From NCBI RefSeq assembly GCF_000172415.1, contig NZ_ABLD01000006.1, positions 186,001-250,000 of the forward strand: a stretch of 64,000 nt of DNA. Reading direction: 5' to 3'. Positions 8,076-17,034 of the stretch are shown here, piece by piece. The stretch comes from Paraburkholderia graminis C4D1M (lineage in GTDB: Bacteria > Pseudomonadota > Gammaproteobacteria > Burkholderiales > Burkholderiaceae). The notes beneath the pieces are model-generated. The model was not told the DNA's origin and made no database searches. It saw nothing but the letters and a program-made list of their open reading frames with translations. Positions within the stretch are counted from its first letter, which is position 1, and each line of letters starts with the position of its first letter. Made by a program: the position numbers and the translations under genes.

Positions 8076-9773
8076 TTAAGCCGCGCTCGAACGCCCACGC
8101 AGCAGATCGGCAATGCGCTCGGCGATCATGATGGTCGGCACATTCGTATTCGCGCATGGAATCGACGGCATCAACGACGCATCGCACACATGCAGTCCTT
8201 CGACGCCATACACGGCGCCGCGCGCATCGGTGACCGCGAGCGGGTCGTCGGCGGCGCCCATGCGGCAGGTGCCCGACGGGTGCCACGTACCGCCCACCGA
8301 ACGTGTGACGAACTGCGTGAGCGCGGCATCGTCGGCGAGCAGTTCGTCGAGTGTCGCGCCTTGCGTGATGACGCGGCGCACCAGTGCTGCCCGCAACGGC
8401 CCCGCGATGTCCAGCAGCGCGGCGAGCGCACCGCGCTGCAGCGCGTTCCATGCGCCAGGCACCGCGACGGCCGCGACGCGCGGCGAATAGCTCGACGGAA
8501 ACACCGTGCCGCGATGCGCGGCCATCGCCGGTGCGGCGAGTGTCTGCGCGCCGAAGCGCAGCGCGAGCTTTAGCCGTTCGAGATCGCGCGCGTCGGAGAG
8601 CATCGCGAAATCGACGTTGGGTTCATCCAATGCGCTAGCGGATTTAAGCGTGAGACGTCCGCGCGAATACGATTTGTTGACCCAGAAGAACATCGTGCCG
8701 AGACGATAGCCGACCGAATGCCAGCCCGAGCGCGACAGTATCGCGCCGTGCATGTCGCCCGGCACAGTGCCAGCCAGGCCCGACGAAAAGCGCACGATGG
8801 CCTGCTCGTGATGCTCGTCGGGAAACGGCGTGCGCGCGGCGCGAGGCAGAAACGCGGACACCGCGATAGACGGATGCTCCATCAGATTGCGGCCTACGCC
8901 CTGGCGATCCGCGAGCACGTCGATGCCGAGCGCGGCAAGTTCATTCGCGGGGCCAATGCCGCTTCTCAGCAGCAGCGCGGGCGAGTGGATCGCCCCTGAG
9001 CAGACGATCACGCAGCGCGCCCGCAAGTCATCGTGCGTGCCGTCGGGCCGCATCACGCGCGCGCCGATTGCACGCTTTGCGTCGAACAGAATGCGCTCTG
9101 CGATCTCGTTCGTGCGAATCGTGAGGTTGGGCCGCGCCCGCACCGCGTCGTCGAGATAACAAACGGATGTGGGAATGCGCTCGCCTTGGGCGCTCACCGC
9201 AATCGAGCCGATGAAAGTGCCGTCTTGCCAGAGACCATTTTGATCCGCGTGCAGCGGATAGTCGTGCTTCAACGTATTGAGCACGGCCTTTACGAATGGG
9301 GAGATGCGTTGCGGTCCGGTTCGCTGGATACGCAGCGGGCCATGCGCGCCATGCAGGCCGCTATCGTCCGGGCCGTTGAAGTCGCAATCGGTTTCGAGCT
9401 TGCGGAAGTAGGGCAGACACGCTTGCCAGTTCCAGCCTTGTGCGCCGAGTGCTTGCCATTCGTCGTAATCGGCGGGCGAGCCGCGATTGGCCATTAGCGC
9501 ATTGATCGCCGAGCCGCCGCCGAGAAGCCGCGCCTGTTCATAGCGGCGCAGCGCGGCGGGCGCGCTCATGCGCGCTTTCAGTTGCCGCCAGAGGTTCGCG
9601 GTGTCGAGATACGCGCGGCCAGGATAGCGGCTGCGGATGTCGGCGGGCATGGTCGCCTGCGAGATGTCGCGGCCCGCCTCGACGAGACACACGTTGTTGC
9701 TCGCATCTTCGGAGAGCCGCGCGGCGAGTACGCAGCCGGCCGATCCGCCGCCAAGAATCAGATAGTCGATCAC
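8076..9773 (-). CDS. GMC-family FAD alcohol/choline-type dehydrogenase
   Basis: A 565-residue glucose-methanol-choline oxidoreductase. It opens IDYLILGGGSAGCVLAARLS, the FAD Rossmann motif, and ends with the GMC C-terminal signature: WHPSGTCRMG carrying the catalytic His, then CANTNVPTIMIAERIA. The start is a GTG at 9773, because sequence further upstream is a non-homologous Arg/Ser-rich extension and the family normally begins at this beta strand. It lies 124 bp downstream of the solute-binding gene on the same strand and is probably cotranscribed from the LysR-type promoter near 11050. It likely oxidises an imported alcohol to the aldehyde used by the dehydrogenase at 6630. Confidence 0.88.
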   Translation of the reverse strand: MIDYLILGGGSAGCVLAARLSEDASNNVCLVEAGRDISQATMPADIRSRYPGRAYLDTANLWRQLKARMSAPAALRRYEQARLLGGGSAINALMANRGSPADYDEWQALGAQGWNWQACLPYFRKLETDCDFNGPDDSGLHGAHGPLRIQRTGPQRISPFVKAVLNTLKHDYPLHADQNGLWQDGTFIGSIAVSAQGERIPTSVCYLDDAVRARPNLTIRTNEIAERILFDAKRAIGARVMRPDGTHDDLRARCVIVCSGAIHSPALLLRSGIGPANELAALGIDVLADRQGVGRNLMEHPSIAVSAFLPRAARTPFPDEHHEQAIVRFSSGLAGTVPGDMHGAILSRSGWHSVGYRLGTMFFWVNKSYSRGRLTLKSASALDEPNVDFAMLSDARDLERLKLALRFGAQTLAAPAMAAHRGTVFPSSYSPRVAAVAVPGAWNALQRGALAALLDIAGPLRAALVRRVITQGATLDELLADDAALTQFVTRSVGGTWHPSGTCRMGAADDPLAVTDARGAVYGVEGLHVCDASLMPSIPCANTNVPTIMIAERIADLLRGRSSAA

Positions 9774-9897
9774 GTTGGATGGATGAAGACCGCGCGCCGC
9801 ATCGCCCTGCGCGCGGCACAACGCAAACCAGAAAACAGAACGCCCGCGATGAACCGTGGTCCCGCGGGCGCGTGAATGGCAGTGCGAACGCCGCCCG

Positions 9898-10941
9898 TTA
9901 TTGCATGAACTTGAGCCAGCGCGCTTTCGCCTGAATGCCTGCATCCGATGCCCACCAGTCTTCGGACATCAATGCCTGCTTCGCGGCATTCTCGGGCGAA
10001 CTCGGCAACTCGCTTGCGCGCTTGGCCGCGATCTTGCCGGTCTTGAACGCAGCCGGATTGCCCGGACCGTAGTCGATATAAAGCGGCAGATTCGCTTGCA
10101 ACTCGGGCGAGACCGCGGTGTTCAGAAAGCGCATAGCGTCGTTCAGATTCGGCGCGTTCTTCAGCACGCATAGCTGCGTGTTTTGCAGAATGCCGTCGTT
10201 GAACGTGAAATCGACGTCGGGGTTGTCCTTGCGCACGGCGCTTGCGCGGCCGTTCCAGATCATCGTCATGTCGACTTCGCCGTCATGCAGCAATTGCGCG
10301 GACTGGCCACCCGAAGTCCACCACACGGTGATGTCGGGCTTGATCTGCTGCAACTTCTTGAAGGCGCGATCGACGTCGAGCGGATAGAGCTTGTCGCGCG
10401 ACACGCCGTCGGCGAGCAGCGCGGCTTCCAATACCGTTTGCGGATCGTTGCGCAATGCACGTGTGCCGGGGAAGGCTTTCACGTTCCAGAAGTCGGCCCA
10501 GCTTTGCGGCGTCTTCTTCAGCGTCTTCTTGTTGTAGCCGATCACGGTCGAATAGAACTCGTACGCGACCGAGTAGGGCGTGCGGTACTTTTCCGGCATC
10601 GCCGCGGCGTTCGGGAGCTTCGCGAAGTCTAGCTTTTCCAGCAGCCCTTCGCGGCCGCCTCGCAGACAGTTCGAGGTCGGCGTGTCCACCACGTCCCAGA
10701 TCGGCTTGCCGGTCGCGGCCTGCGCCTTGATCTGCGGCCACGCATCGGGAATGCTGTCCTGATTGATGGTGATGCCCAGCTCCTTCGCCGCCGGGTCGAG
10801 GATGGCTTTGGTCTGAGCCTCCTGATACGTGCCGCCTTGCGACACGAAAGTGATTTTTCCCGCGGCGAGAGCGGGCGCCATGCTCACGGCGCTCAACAGC
10901 AGAGTCATGGCAAACGGGCGCAACCTTGGCATGCTGATCAC
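9898..10941 (-). CDS. Periplasmic solute-binding protein (polyamine-type ABC importer)
   Basis: A 347-residue binding protein with a signal peptide (LRPFAMTLLLSAVSMAPALA, cleaved near ALAAG) and a mature start GKITFVSQGGTYQEAQ typical of PotD/PotF-like proteins. A GTG start at 10941 is chosen because AGGAG lies 5 bases ahead of it; the ATG three codons on (10932) is 14 bases from that site. It is the missing binding subunit for the ABC genes at 1688-6598, shown by a shared promoter architecture. Encoding the binding protein apart from its ATPase and permeases is unusual but explained by common LysR control. The ligand is unknown. Confidence 0.88.
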   Translation of the reverse strand: MISMPRLRPFAMTLLLSAVSMAPALAAGKITFVSQGGTYQEAQTKAILDPAAKELGITINQDSIPDAWPQIKAQAATGKPIWDVVDTPTSNCLRGGREGLLEKLDFAKLPNAAAMPEKYRTPYSVAYEFYSTVIGYNKKTLKKTPQSWADFWNVKAFPGTRALRNDPQTVLEAALLADGVSRDKLYPLDVDRAFKKLQQIKPDITVWWTSGGQSAQLLHDGEVDMTMIWNGRASAVRKDNPDVDFTFNDGILQNTQLCVLKNAPNLNDAMRFLNTAVSPELQANLPLYIDYGPGNPAAFKTGKIAAKRASELPSSPENAAKQALMSEDWWASDAGIQAKARWLKFMQ

Positions 10942-11036
10942 GACTTCTCCTCGATACGGTTGAAGCGAAAAGACATCATCCAGGTCGGCGCTATGTGCCG
11001 CTGCGGCTCGGAGCCGAAGCGGCAAACAGCACAGGC

Positions 11037-11112
11037 TTGAGTGGAAATATAGTGAGCCAATTTGACCGGAGCAACGCCGCAATTGTTGGAGCGGCCATGA
11101 CATGATGTTATG
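11037..11112 (-). promoter_or_regulatory. Promoter and putative LysR operator of the binding-protein/GMC operon
   Basis: On the minus strand, -35 TTGCTC (11074-11069), a 17-bp spacer and -10 TATATT (11051-11046). CATGTCATG (11104-11096) and CCAACAATT (11089-11081) lie upstream at exactly the spacings seen at 1593-1616. A dyad TGACAT-N6-ATGTCA (11098-11115) covers the distal part. The layout is a near-copy of the promoter at 1585-1660. Confidence 0.7.
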
Positions 11113-11164
11113 TCAGACCGTTGAGGCCTGGGTTGTCTTCGTTGCGCGCAGTGCTTTGACGGCT

Positions 11165-11893
11165 TCAATCGCTTCGATCCGTCCCGTCGCGTTTGCCGAT
11201 TCGCGACATCACGTTCGCGACGATGCGGTCGCAGCGCGCACCGGCGAATCCGAACAGTTCGCTTCCGGCGACGTCGATCTCTCGCGCGAGCGACTCGCGC
11301 AACAGACTCTTTGCGCGGAAATGCCGGCTGCGCACGGTGGCTTCGGCAATCTCCAGGCATTGCGCCGTTTCCTCGACACTGAGTTCTTCGACCGATCGCA
11401 GGATGAACACCGTGCGGAACGATGCCGGCAATTCGTCGAGCTTGCGCTCGATCAGCGCGCGCATTTCCGCGCGCGCTACTGCGCTGTCGGGCGGCTCGGA
11501 GTCGGACGGATGCATGGCTTCAATATCGATGTCGGCGGTGTTGGAACTGACTATCGGCACAACGTTCTCGCGGCGGGCATGGCGGCGCAGCCGGCCATAG
11601 CATTCGTTCAGCACGAGCCGCGAGAGCCACGTCGACAAAGCGGCGTCGCCGCGAAACTGGCTGAGCGAACGATAGGCGCGGAGATACGCGTCCTGAAGCG
11701 CGTCTTCGGCTTCGGCGTCGTCACGCAGCGTCGCGCGCGCGAGCCGGTACAGGCGCCGGTTGTGGCGGCGCATCAGCACCTCGAACGCTGCACGATCGCC
11801 CGCGACGATGCGCCGGACGATCGCATGATCGTCGTCGGCGTTGTCGGCGTGGTCGGCGGCAGACATGGACGGCAGTTTCGCTGTCTCGGTCAT
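11165..11893 (-). CDS. ECF-type RNA polymerase sigma factor
   Basis: A 242-residue sigma-70 family protein. Region 2 (about 25-95) contains FEVLMRRHNRRLYRLARATL and DAEDALQDAYLRAYRSL; region 4 (about 150-205) reads LDELPASFRTVFILRSVEELSV in two stretches, followed by the HTH around EIAEATVRSRHFRAKSLL. A roughly 35-residue C-terminal tail with one Cys follows. It is third in a minus-strand operon (DUF4142, cupredoxin, sigma) with a 13-bp gap. No anti-sigma factor is adjacent, so how it is held inactive is unclear. The gene content hints at an envelope, copper or redox stress response, by inference only. Confidence 0.9.
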   Translation of the reverse strand: MTETAKLPSMSAADHADNADDDHAIVRRIVAGDRAAFEVLMRRHNRRLYRLARATLRDDAEAEDALQDAYLRAYRSLSQFRGDAALSTWLSRLVLNECYGRLRRHARRENVVPIVSSNTADIDIEAMHPSDSEPPDSAVARAEMRALIERKLDELPASFRTVFILRSVEELSVEETAQCLEIAEATVRSRHFRAKSLLRESLAREIDVAGSELFGFAGARCDRIVANVMSRIGKRDGTDRSD

Positions 11894-11906
11894 CGCGTGC
11901 GGGTTC

Positions 11907-12266
11907 TCATTGAACGGTTAGCGCGCCGTGCATCGTCGGATGAAAAGTGCAGCCGTACGGATAACTGCCGGCCTTCGCGGGCGCGTAAGACCATGACGCG
12001 TTGGCGGCAATGCTGCGCGAATCGAATGCATGCGTGTTGCCGGTCACCGTATGAGGAAAGAGATCCTTGTTGATCCATACGATGCGGTCTCCTCGCTTCA
12101 CCGTCAAGGTAGGCGGATTGAATTGCATGTTCTCGATCGTGACGACATGGCTTGTCGGCGCCGCCGCGCTTGCCGGTACTGCGCTCAACGTTGCCGCGAG
12201 CATCGCACAGACCAGCGCGGCGCACGCACGCGTGCTCTTCCCCGACGCATGCCGCCGCTTAACCAC
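11907..12266 (-). CDS. Periplasmic cupredoxin (plastocyanin/azurin-like copper protein)
   Basis: A 119-residue exported type I copper protein. A signal peptide (ACAALVCAMLAATLSAVPASA) precedes a single cupredoxin fold. Copper ligands are visible: His in FPHTVTG, then Cys, His and Met in the C-terminal YGCTFHPTMHG loop. A GTG start at 12266 is preferred: GGAG lies 7 bases ahead and it overlaps the stop of the DUF4142 gene by 8 bp, so the two are probably coupled. It could serve as an electron carrier or copper buffer. The downstream sigma gene suggests it belongs to a regulated envelope-stress unit. Confidence 0.85.
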   Translation of the reverse strand: MVKRRHASGKSTRACAALVCAMLAATLSAVPASAAAPTSHVVTIENMQFNPPTLTVKRGDRIVWINKDLFPHTVTGNTHAFDSRSIAANASWSYAPAKAGSYPYGCTFHPTMHGALTVQ

Positions 12267-12792
12267 TGCTTTTCTCCAGCGACGCCTGCACATGCTTCGC
12301 ATGTTCGAGATGCGCGACGAAAGCCGGCCGAACCTTCACGAGCAGCGCCTTCAGCTCATCGTTCTTCGCAGACGGAATCAGCGTTTTATCGAGCGCGTCG
12401 AGCACATTCTCATGGTAGGTCACTTCGTGATCGATATACGCGCGATCGAATGCTGCGCCATTCAGTTTCTTGAGCGCCGCGAGGTTTGCATCGCCGCCTT
12501 GCTTGAGGCTTTGGCTCGTCGCGTTGTCCTCGGGCGTGACGTTGAGTTTGTGCACGAGGTCGCTCGCCGATTGATTGACGGCGCTGTGGTCGGTGACCAT
12601 CTGCTTCGCGAACGCCTTGACGTCGCCCGACTTCGAGCGCGACTCGGCGAGTTTGCCCGCGTCGATGTCGACCTGGTTCGCGGTGACGACGATAGCCGCG
12701 ATTTGCGGATCGCTCGGCCCGGCGCTTTGCGCCCAGCTAGCGAGACTCACGAGCGCGAGCGCGCCTAACCATTGTGGACGGATCAGTTTCAT
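12259..12792 (-). CDS. DUF4142 periplasmic protein
   Basis: A 177-residue protein with a signal peptide (LGALALVSLASWAQSAGP, cleavage near AQS-AG) and one DUF4142 domain: a helical, ferritin-like bundle recognisable by ADxVxxxGKLAES, FAKQMVTDHSAVN and YHENVLDALD. The His and Glu residues in these motifs fit the known pattern of the family, whose function is unknown, though members are often linked to stress. It is the first gene of the operon with the cupredoxin and ECF sigma factor. Confidence 0.85.
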   Translation of the reverse strand: MKLIRPQWLGALALVSLASWAQSAGPSDPQIAAIVVTANQVDIDAGKLAESRSKSGDVKAFAKQMVTDHSAVNQSASDLVHKLNVTPEDNATSQSLKQGGDANLAALKKLNGAAFDRAYIDHEVTYHENVLDALDKTLIPSAKNDELKALLVKVRPAFVAHLEHAKHVQASLEKSSG

Positions 12793-12887
12793 GCGGATTC
12801 TCCCGTTTAGCCAACGTTGCGTTGCATACGGCGTTGGATGTCACGACGGAGAATCCTGTTCCCAGTTGATGCGCGACGCGCGTTGCT

Positions 12888-14198
12888 TCAGTGACCGTGC
12901 CGCTCGCCCGCTGCGACCGGCGTCTGCCTGGATTGCCGGCTGAGCATCAGCGTGACGACCGCCGATACGGCCAGCGTCGCGCCAACCACATACAGCCCCG
13001 CCGAATAGCCGCCCGTCACGTTCTTGAGCCAGCCGATCGCGAATGGACCGACGAAGCCGCCGAGGTTGCCGATGGAGTTGATCATCGCGATGCCCGCGGC
13101 CGCGCCCGCGCCCGACAGGAACATGCTCGGCATGGCCCACAACGGCGCCTTGGCCGCGCTGATGCCGACGTTCACGACCACGAGCGCCAGCACGATCATC
13201 AGCGCGGTCGCCGCGTTGCCTGCGAACACGAAGCCGAGACAGGCCAGCGCGCACGGAATGACGACGTGCCATGTGCGTTCTTCGGTGCGATCCGAGTGCC
13301 TCGCCCACAGAATCATCGCGATCACCGCGACGATGCTCGGTATGCCCGCGAGCAGGCCCGTTTCAAACGAGCCGAAGCCGTATTGCCTGATGATGAGCGG
13401 CGCCCACAGGCCGAGCGTGTACAAACCCGCGGACGTGCCGAAGTAAATCAGCGCCAGTGCGAGAACGCGCGGATCGCGCAGGGCGCTCAACGCGCCGGCC
13501 GTGTGGCCCGCATGCGACTGCCGCGCGTCGGCTTCCGTCTTCAGTTTCGCGATCAGCCATTCGCGCTCTTCGGGCGCGAGCCAGTGCGCTTTCGAGGGCG
13601 TGTCGGTCAGATACTTCAGGACGAAGAAGCCGAGTACGACCGCGGGCAGCGCTTCGAGAATGTAGAGCATTTGCCAGTCGGCGAGACCGGCGATCGGCGG
13701 CAGCTTCATGATCGCGCCGGAAATCGGCGAGCCGATCGCGGTGGAAATCGGCGCGGCCGCCATGAACCACGCGGCGGCCACGGCGCGCTGACGGGTCGGA
13801 AACCACAAGCTCAGATACAGGATGATGCCGGGAAAGAAGCCCGCTTCCGCCACGCCGAGCAGAAAGCGCAATGCATAGAAACTGTTCGGCCCGACGACGA
13901 ACGCGGAGGCCAGCGAGACGATGCCCCACGAGACCATCACGCGGGCAATCCAGCGGCGCGCGCCGACCTTGTGAAGAATCAGGTTCGACGGAACTTCGAA
14001 CAGGAAGTAGCCGATAAAGAAGAGGCCGCCGCCGAATCCGAACGCGGTCGGCGACAGGCCAATGGCCTTGTTCATCGTCAGCGCGGCGAAGCCTACGTTG
14101 ACGCGGTCGAGAAAACTCACGAAATACAGCAGCATTACGAACGGGATGATCCGCAGCATCAGCTTGCGGGACACCCGGCTTTCGAGGTCGGTCGTCAT
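12888..14198 (-). CDS. MFS transporter, anion:cation symporter (tartrate/dicarboxylate type)
   Basis: A 436-residue, 12-helix major facilitator. The N-end RKLMLRIIPFVMLLYFVSFL, the motif [13 protein letters not shown] and GYFLFEVPSNLILHKVGAR are hallmarks of the ACS family that imports tartrate, phthalate and hexuronate-like anions. The start at 14198 has a strong GGAGGAGA site; the longer frame upstream overlaps the dehydrogenase tail region and is rejected. It follows the tartrate/malate dehydrogenase gene (149-bp gap, same strand), so it probably imports that enzyme's substrate. Confidence 0.88.
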   Translation of the reverse strand: MTTDLESRVSRKLMLRIIPFVMLLYFVSFLDRVNVGFAALTMNKAIGLSPTAFGFGGGLFFIGYFLFEVPSNLILHKVGARRWIARVMVSWGIVSLASAFVVGPNSFYALRFLLGVAEAGFFPGIILYLSLWFPTRQRAVAAAWFMAAAPISTAIGSPISGAIMKLPPIAGLADWQMLYILEALPAVVLGFFVLKYLTDTPSKAHWLAPEEREWLIAKLKTEADARQSHAGHTAGALSALRDPRVLALALIYFGTSAGLYTLGLWAPLIIRQYGFGSFETGLLAGIPSIVAVIAMILWARHSDRTEERTWHVVIPCALACLGFVFAGNAATALMIVLALVVVNVGISAAKAPLWAMPSMFLSGAGAAAGIAMINSIGNLGGFVGPFAIGWLKNVTGGYSAGLYVVGATLAVSAVVTLMLSRQSRQTPVAAGERHGH

Positions 14199-14347
14199 TG
14201 TCTCCTCCTTTGGAGGCTTGGGCGGTGTCCTGCTGCGAAAGCAGCAGGGTGCGAGGCGCGCGGCAGCCGTCGAATGCGGCTGTTGTCCGTGGGCGCGTCG
14301 CGAGGCGCGAACTGTCGCGCGATGGGGGTTTATGTGGCTGACACGGC

Positions 14348-15442
14348 TTATGCCGCGTTCGCCGCCGGCCTTGCGGCTCGCTCGATGAAAGCGCACACCG
14401 CAGCCGTCACCTGCGCGGTCGTCGCCGTGCCGCCGAGGTCGCCCGTGTGCAGCGACTTGTCCGCGGTCACGGCTTCCACGGCCTGCATCACGCGCTTTGC
14501 CCCGTCGAATTCGCCGAGATGTTCGAGCAGCATCACAACCGACCAGAAGGTGCCGACCGGATTCGCGAGACCCTTGCCCATGATGTCGAATGCGGAGCCG
14601 TGGATCGGTTCGAACATCGACGGAAAGCGCCGTTCGGGGTCGATGTTGCCGGTCGGCGCAATGCCCAGGCTGCCGGCAAGCGCGGCGGCCAGGTCGCTGA
14701 GAATGTCGGCGTGCAGGTTCGTCGCGACAATCGTGTCGAGGCTCGCCGGACGATTGATCATGCGCGCGGTCGACGCGTCCACCAGTTCCTTGTCCCACGT
14801 GACATCGGGGAATTCCTTCGAGACCTGTAGCGCGATTTCGTCCCACATCACCATCGCGTGACGTTGCGCGTTGCTCTTCGTGATGACGGTCAGCAGCTTG
14901 CGCGGACGCGACTGCGCGAGGCGGAACGCGAAGCGCATGATGCGCTCAACGCCGGCGCGGGTCATGATCGACACGTCCGTCGCGGCTTCGATCGGATGAC
15001 CCTGATGAACGCGGCCGCCCACGCCGGAGTATTCGCCTTCCGAGTTTTCGCGCACGATCACCCAGTTGAGGTCCTCGGGCTTGCAGCGCTTTAACGGTGC
15101 GTCGATGCCGGGCAGGATGCGCGTGGGGCGAACGTTCGCGTACTGGTCGAAGCCCTGGCAGATTTTCAGACGCAGACCCCACAGCGTGATGTGGTCGGGA
15201 ATGTCCGGGTCGCCTGCGGAACCGAACAGAATCGCGTCCTTGTCGCGGATCGCATCGAGTCCGTCCGCCGGCATCATCACGCCATGCTTGCGGTGATAGT
15301 CGCCGCCCCAGTCGAAATTTTCGAACTCGAATGCAAACGACTGCGTGGTTCTGGCGAGCGCTTCGAGCACCTCGGCGCCGGCCGGTACGACCTCCTTGCC
15401 GATGCCGTCGCCGGGAATGGTCGCGATGCGATAGGTCTTCAT
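14348..15442 (-). CDS. Tartrate dehydrogenase/decarboxylase or D-malate dehydrogenase
   Basis: A 364-residue member of the isocitrate/isopropylmalate dehydrogenase family, closest in pattern to TtuC/DmlA. It starts YRIATIPGDGIGKEV and contains NVRPTRILPG, the VRENSEGEYSG motif and the late NLHADILSDLAAALAGSLG metal/NAD region with GSAFDIMGKGLANP. These enzymes oxidise and decarboxylate D-malate or tartrate with NAD and Mg/Mn. A divergent LysR gene lies 117 bp away and an MFS follows, the usual layout of a dmlA/ttuC locus. Which substrate is physiological cannot be settled from sequence alone. Confidence 0.88.
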   Translation of the reverse strand: MKTYRIATIPGDGIGKEVVPAGAEVLEALARTTQSFAFEFENFDWGGDYHRKHGVMMPADGLDAIRDKDAILFGSAGDPDIPDHITLWGLRLKICQGFDQYANVRPTRILPGIDAPLKRCKPEDLNWVIVRENSEGEYSGVGGRVHQGHPIEAATDVSIMTRAGVERIMRFAFRLAQSRPRKLLTVITKSNAQRHAMVMWDEIALQVSKEFPDVTWDKELVDASTARMINRPASLDTIVATNLHADILSDLAAALAGSLGIAPTGNIDPERRFPSMFEPIHGSAFDIMGKGLANPVGTFWSVVMLLEHLGEFDGAKRVMQAVEAVTADKSLHTGDLGGTATTAQVTAAVCAFIERAARPAANAA

Positions 15443-15559
15443 GCTGCGTCTCCGAATGATTGATTGATTGGGTTGGTTGCAGTGACTCTATCGACATCTG
15501 CACGAAAAAACCGGTGCTAAACTCAAAGCATCTTTAACTTCAATTCACAAGTGGAAGCG

Positions 15560-16468
15560 ATGCGCGATACCGTTCAGCCAGCGGATCTGAGCTTTTTCTC
15601 GACGCTCGCGGCGTCGGGCAGCCTGAGCGCGGCGGCGCGAGAGCTGGGATTGACGGCGGCGGCCGTCAGCAAGCGGCTCACGCAGATGGAGAGCCGGGCG
15701 GGCGTCGCGCTCGTCAACCGCACCACGCGCCGGATGATGCTCACGCCCGAAGGCGAGCTGTACTTGGAGCATGCGCGCAGGATTCTCGACGAAATCGACG
15801 AACTCGCCGAGTTGCTCGGTTCCGCGAAGAAGAGCCCGAAGGGACTGCTGCGTGTCAATGCGACGCTCGGGTTTGGGCGCAGCCACGTCGCGCCCGCAAT
15901 CTCCCACTTTGTCGCGAAGTATCCGCAGGTGTCAGTGCAGCTTCAGTTGTCGGTCACGCCGCCGCCGCTCACCGACGATACGTTCGACGTCTGCATCCGC
16001 TTTGGCGAGCCGCCGGATACGCGCGTGATCGCGCGGCGCCTCGCGGCGAACCGGCGCCTGCTGTGCGCGGCGCCCTCGTATATCGCGTCGCACGGCATGC
16101 CGATGACGCCGCATGATCTAACGCGGCATAACTGCATCGGCATTCGTCAGGGCGACGAAGCGTATGGCGTGTGGCGGTTGAGTTCGGGCAAGGGCGCGTC
16201 GCTGAAGACGGAAGCCGTCCGCATCAAGGGCACGCTAACCACCAACGACGGCGAGATCGCGGTGAAGTGGGCGCTCGAGGGGCACGGCATTCTGATGCGC
16301 GCGGAGTGGGACATCAAGCAGTACCTCGCCGATGGCTCACTCGTGGTCGTGCTGCCCGGTTATGACACGCCGAACGCCGACATCTTCGCCGTGTACTCGC
16401 AGCGGCATCAGATGTCGAACCGCATTCGCGCGTTCGTGGATTTCATCGCGCGCGAGTTGGGGGAATGA
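15560..16468 (+). CDS. LysR-family regulator (DmlR-like) of the tartrate/malate operon
   Basis: A 302-residue LysR regulator. The HTH (about 8-65) reads FFSTLAASGSLSAAARELG and AAVSKRLTQMESRAG, then a substrate-binding domain with the LQLSVTPPPLTDDTFDVCIR pattern of the DmlR/CrgA group. It is divergent from the dehydrogenase at 15442 and probably activates it. The start is ambiguous: a GTG lies three codons upstream (15551), and neither has an ideal ribosome site. Confidence 0.88.
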   Translation: MRDTVQPADLSFFSTLAASGSLSAAARELGLTAAAVSKRLTQMESRAGVALVNRTTRRMMLTPEGELYLEHARRILDEIDELAELLGSAKKSPKGLLRVNATLGFGRSHVAPAISHFVAKYPQVSVQLQLSVTPPPLTDDTFDVCIRFGEPPDTRVIARRLAANRRLLCAAPSYIASHGMPMTPHDLTRHNCIGIRQGDEAYGVWRLSSGKGASLKTEAVRIKGTLTTNDGEIAVKWALEGHGILMRAEWDIKQYLADGSLVVVLPGYDTPNADIFAVYSQRHQMSNRIRAFVDFIARELGE

Positions 16469-16516
16469 GGCGTCGACTGTTGAATTTCCCGTAGCGTGTG
16501 AGTCGAGCGTGAGTGG

Positions 16517-16834
16517 TTATTTTTGCATCGGCATCGCTTGCATTGCCGGATCTTGATCCATCTGCGCGCTTTTTTGCGCCGCGTGCATCGCGGCCACTTT
16601 TCTTTCGGCTTCCTGAATGTCGGATGGATACTGACTGTCGTCGCCGAGCGACGGCGTGTAGCCGGCGGCCTCGAGTTCTTCGAGTTCATGCATGACTTCG
16701 GCGCGCGTGAGAGGATGGCCGGCGTCGGGCGATGCCTGCGCGCGTGCCCATGTCGACGTGGCCACCAGCGCAGTGGCGGAAATAATGGCGAATAGCGCGC
16801 GGGCTGTCGCGCGATGTGCCTGGCTGTCTTTCAT
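16517..16834 (-). CDS. DUF4148 domain-containing small exported protein
   Basis: A 105-residue protein. The signal peptide (ARALFAIISATALVATSTWARA) is followed by a DUF4148 region with the typical LTRAEVMHELEELEAAGY and the spaced YPSDIQEAERKVAAM. This family is nearly restricted to Burkholderiales, often in many copies, and has no known function; expression under stress is common in the group. It is a single gene facing away from the flavoprotein at 17035. Confidence 0.85.
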   Translation of the reverse strand: MKDSQAHRATARALFAIISATALVATSTWARAQASPDAGHPLTRAEVMHELEELEAAGYTPSLGDDSQYPSDIQEAERKVAAMHAAQKSAQMDQDPAMQAMPMQK

Positions 16835-17034
16835 GGCTTGCTCCTCGATGTGCGAGCGGATCGTCCGAAAGCGGTTTGCGTTCGATATGACGCGCTCTGC
16901 ATCGTTAAACCGGCGAACTGGCTTTCTTATTCCCGCGACCTCGGAACAGCAGCAAGCGATTTACCGGACATGCGCCGAATGCCTATACTGCATGTTCCGA
17001 TTTCTACCGATTGTTCTCTTGCAGAGCGTCCGCC

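Noticed and set aside
9774..9944. 57-residue upstream extension of the GMC dehydrogenase
   Set aside because: Arg/Ser/His-rich and not GMC-like; the FAD-binding strand begins directly after the GTG at 9773.
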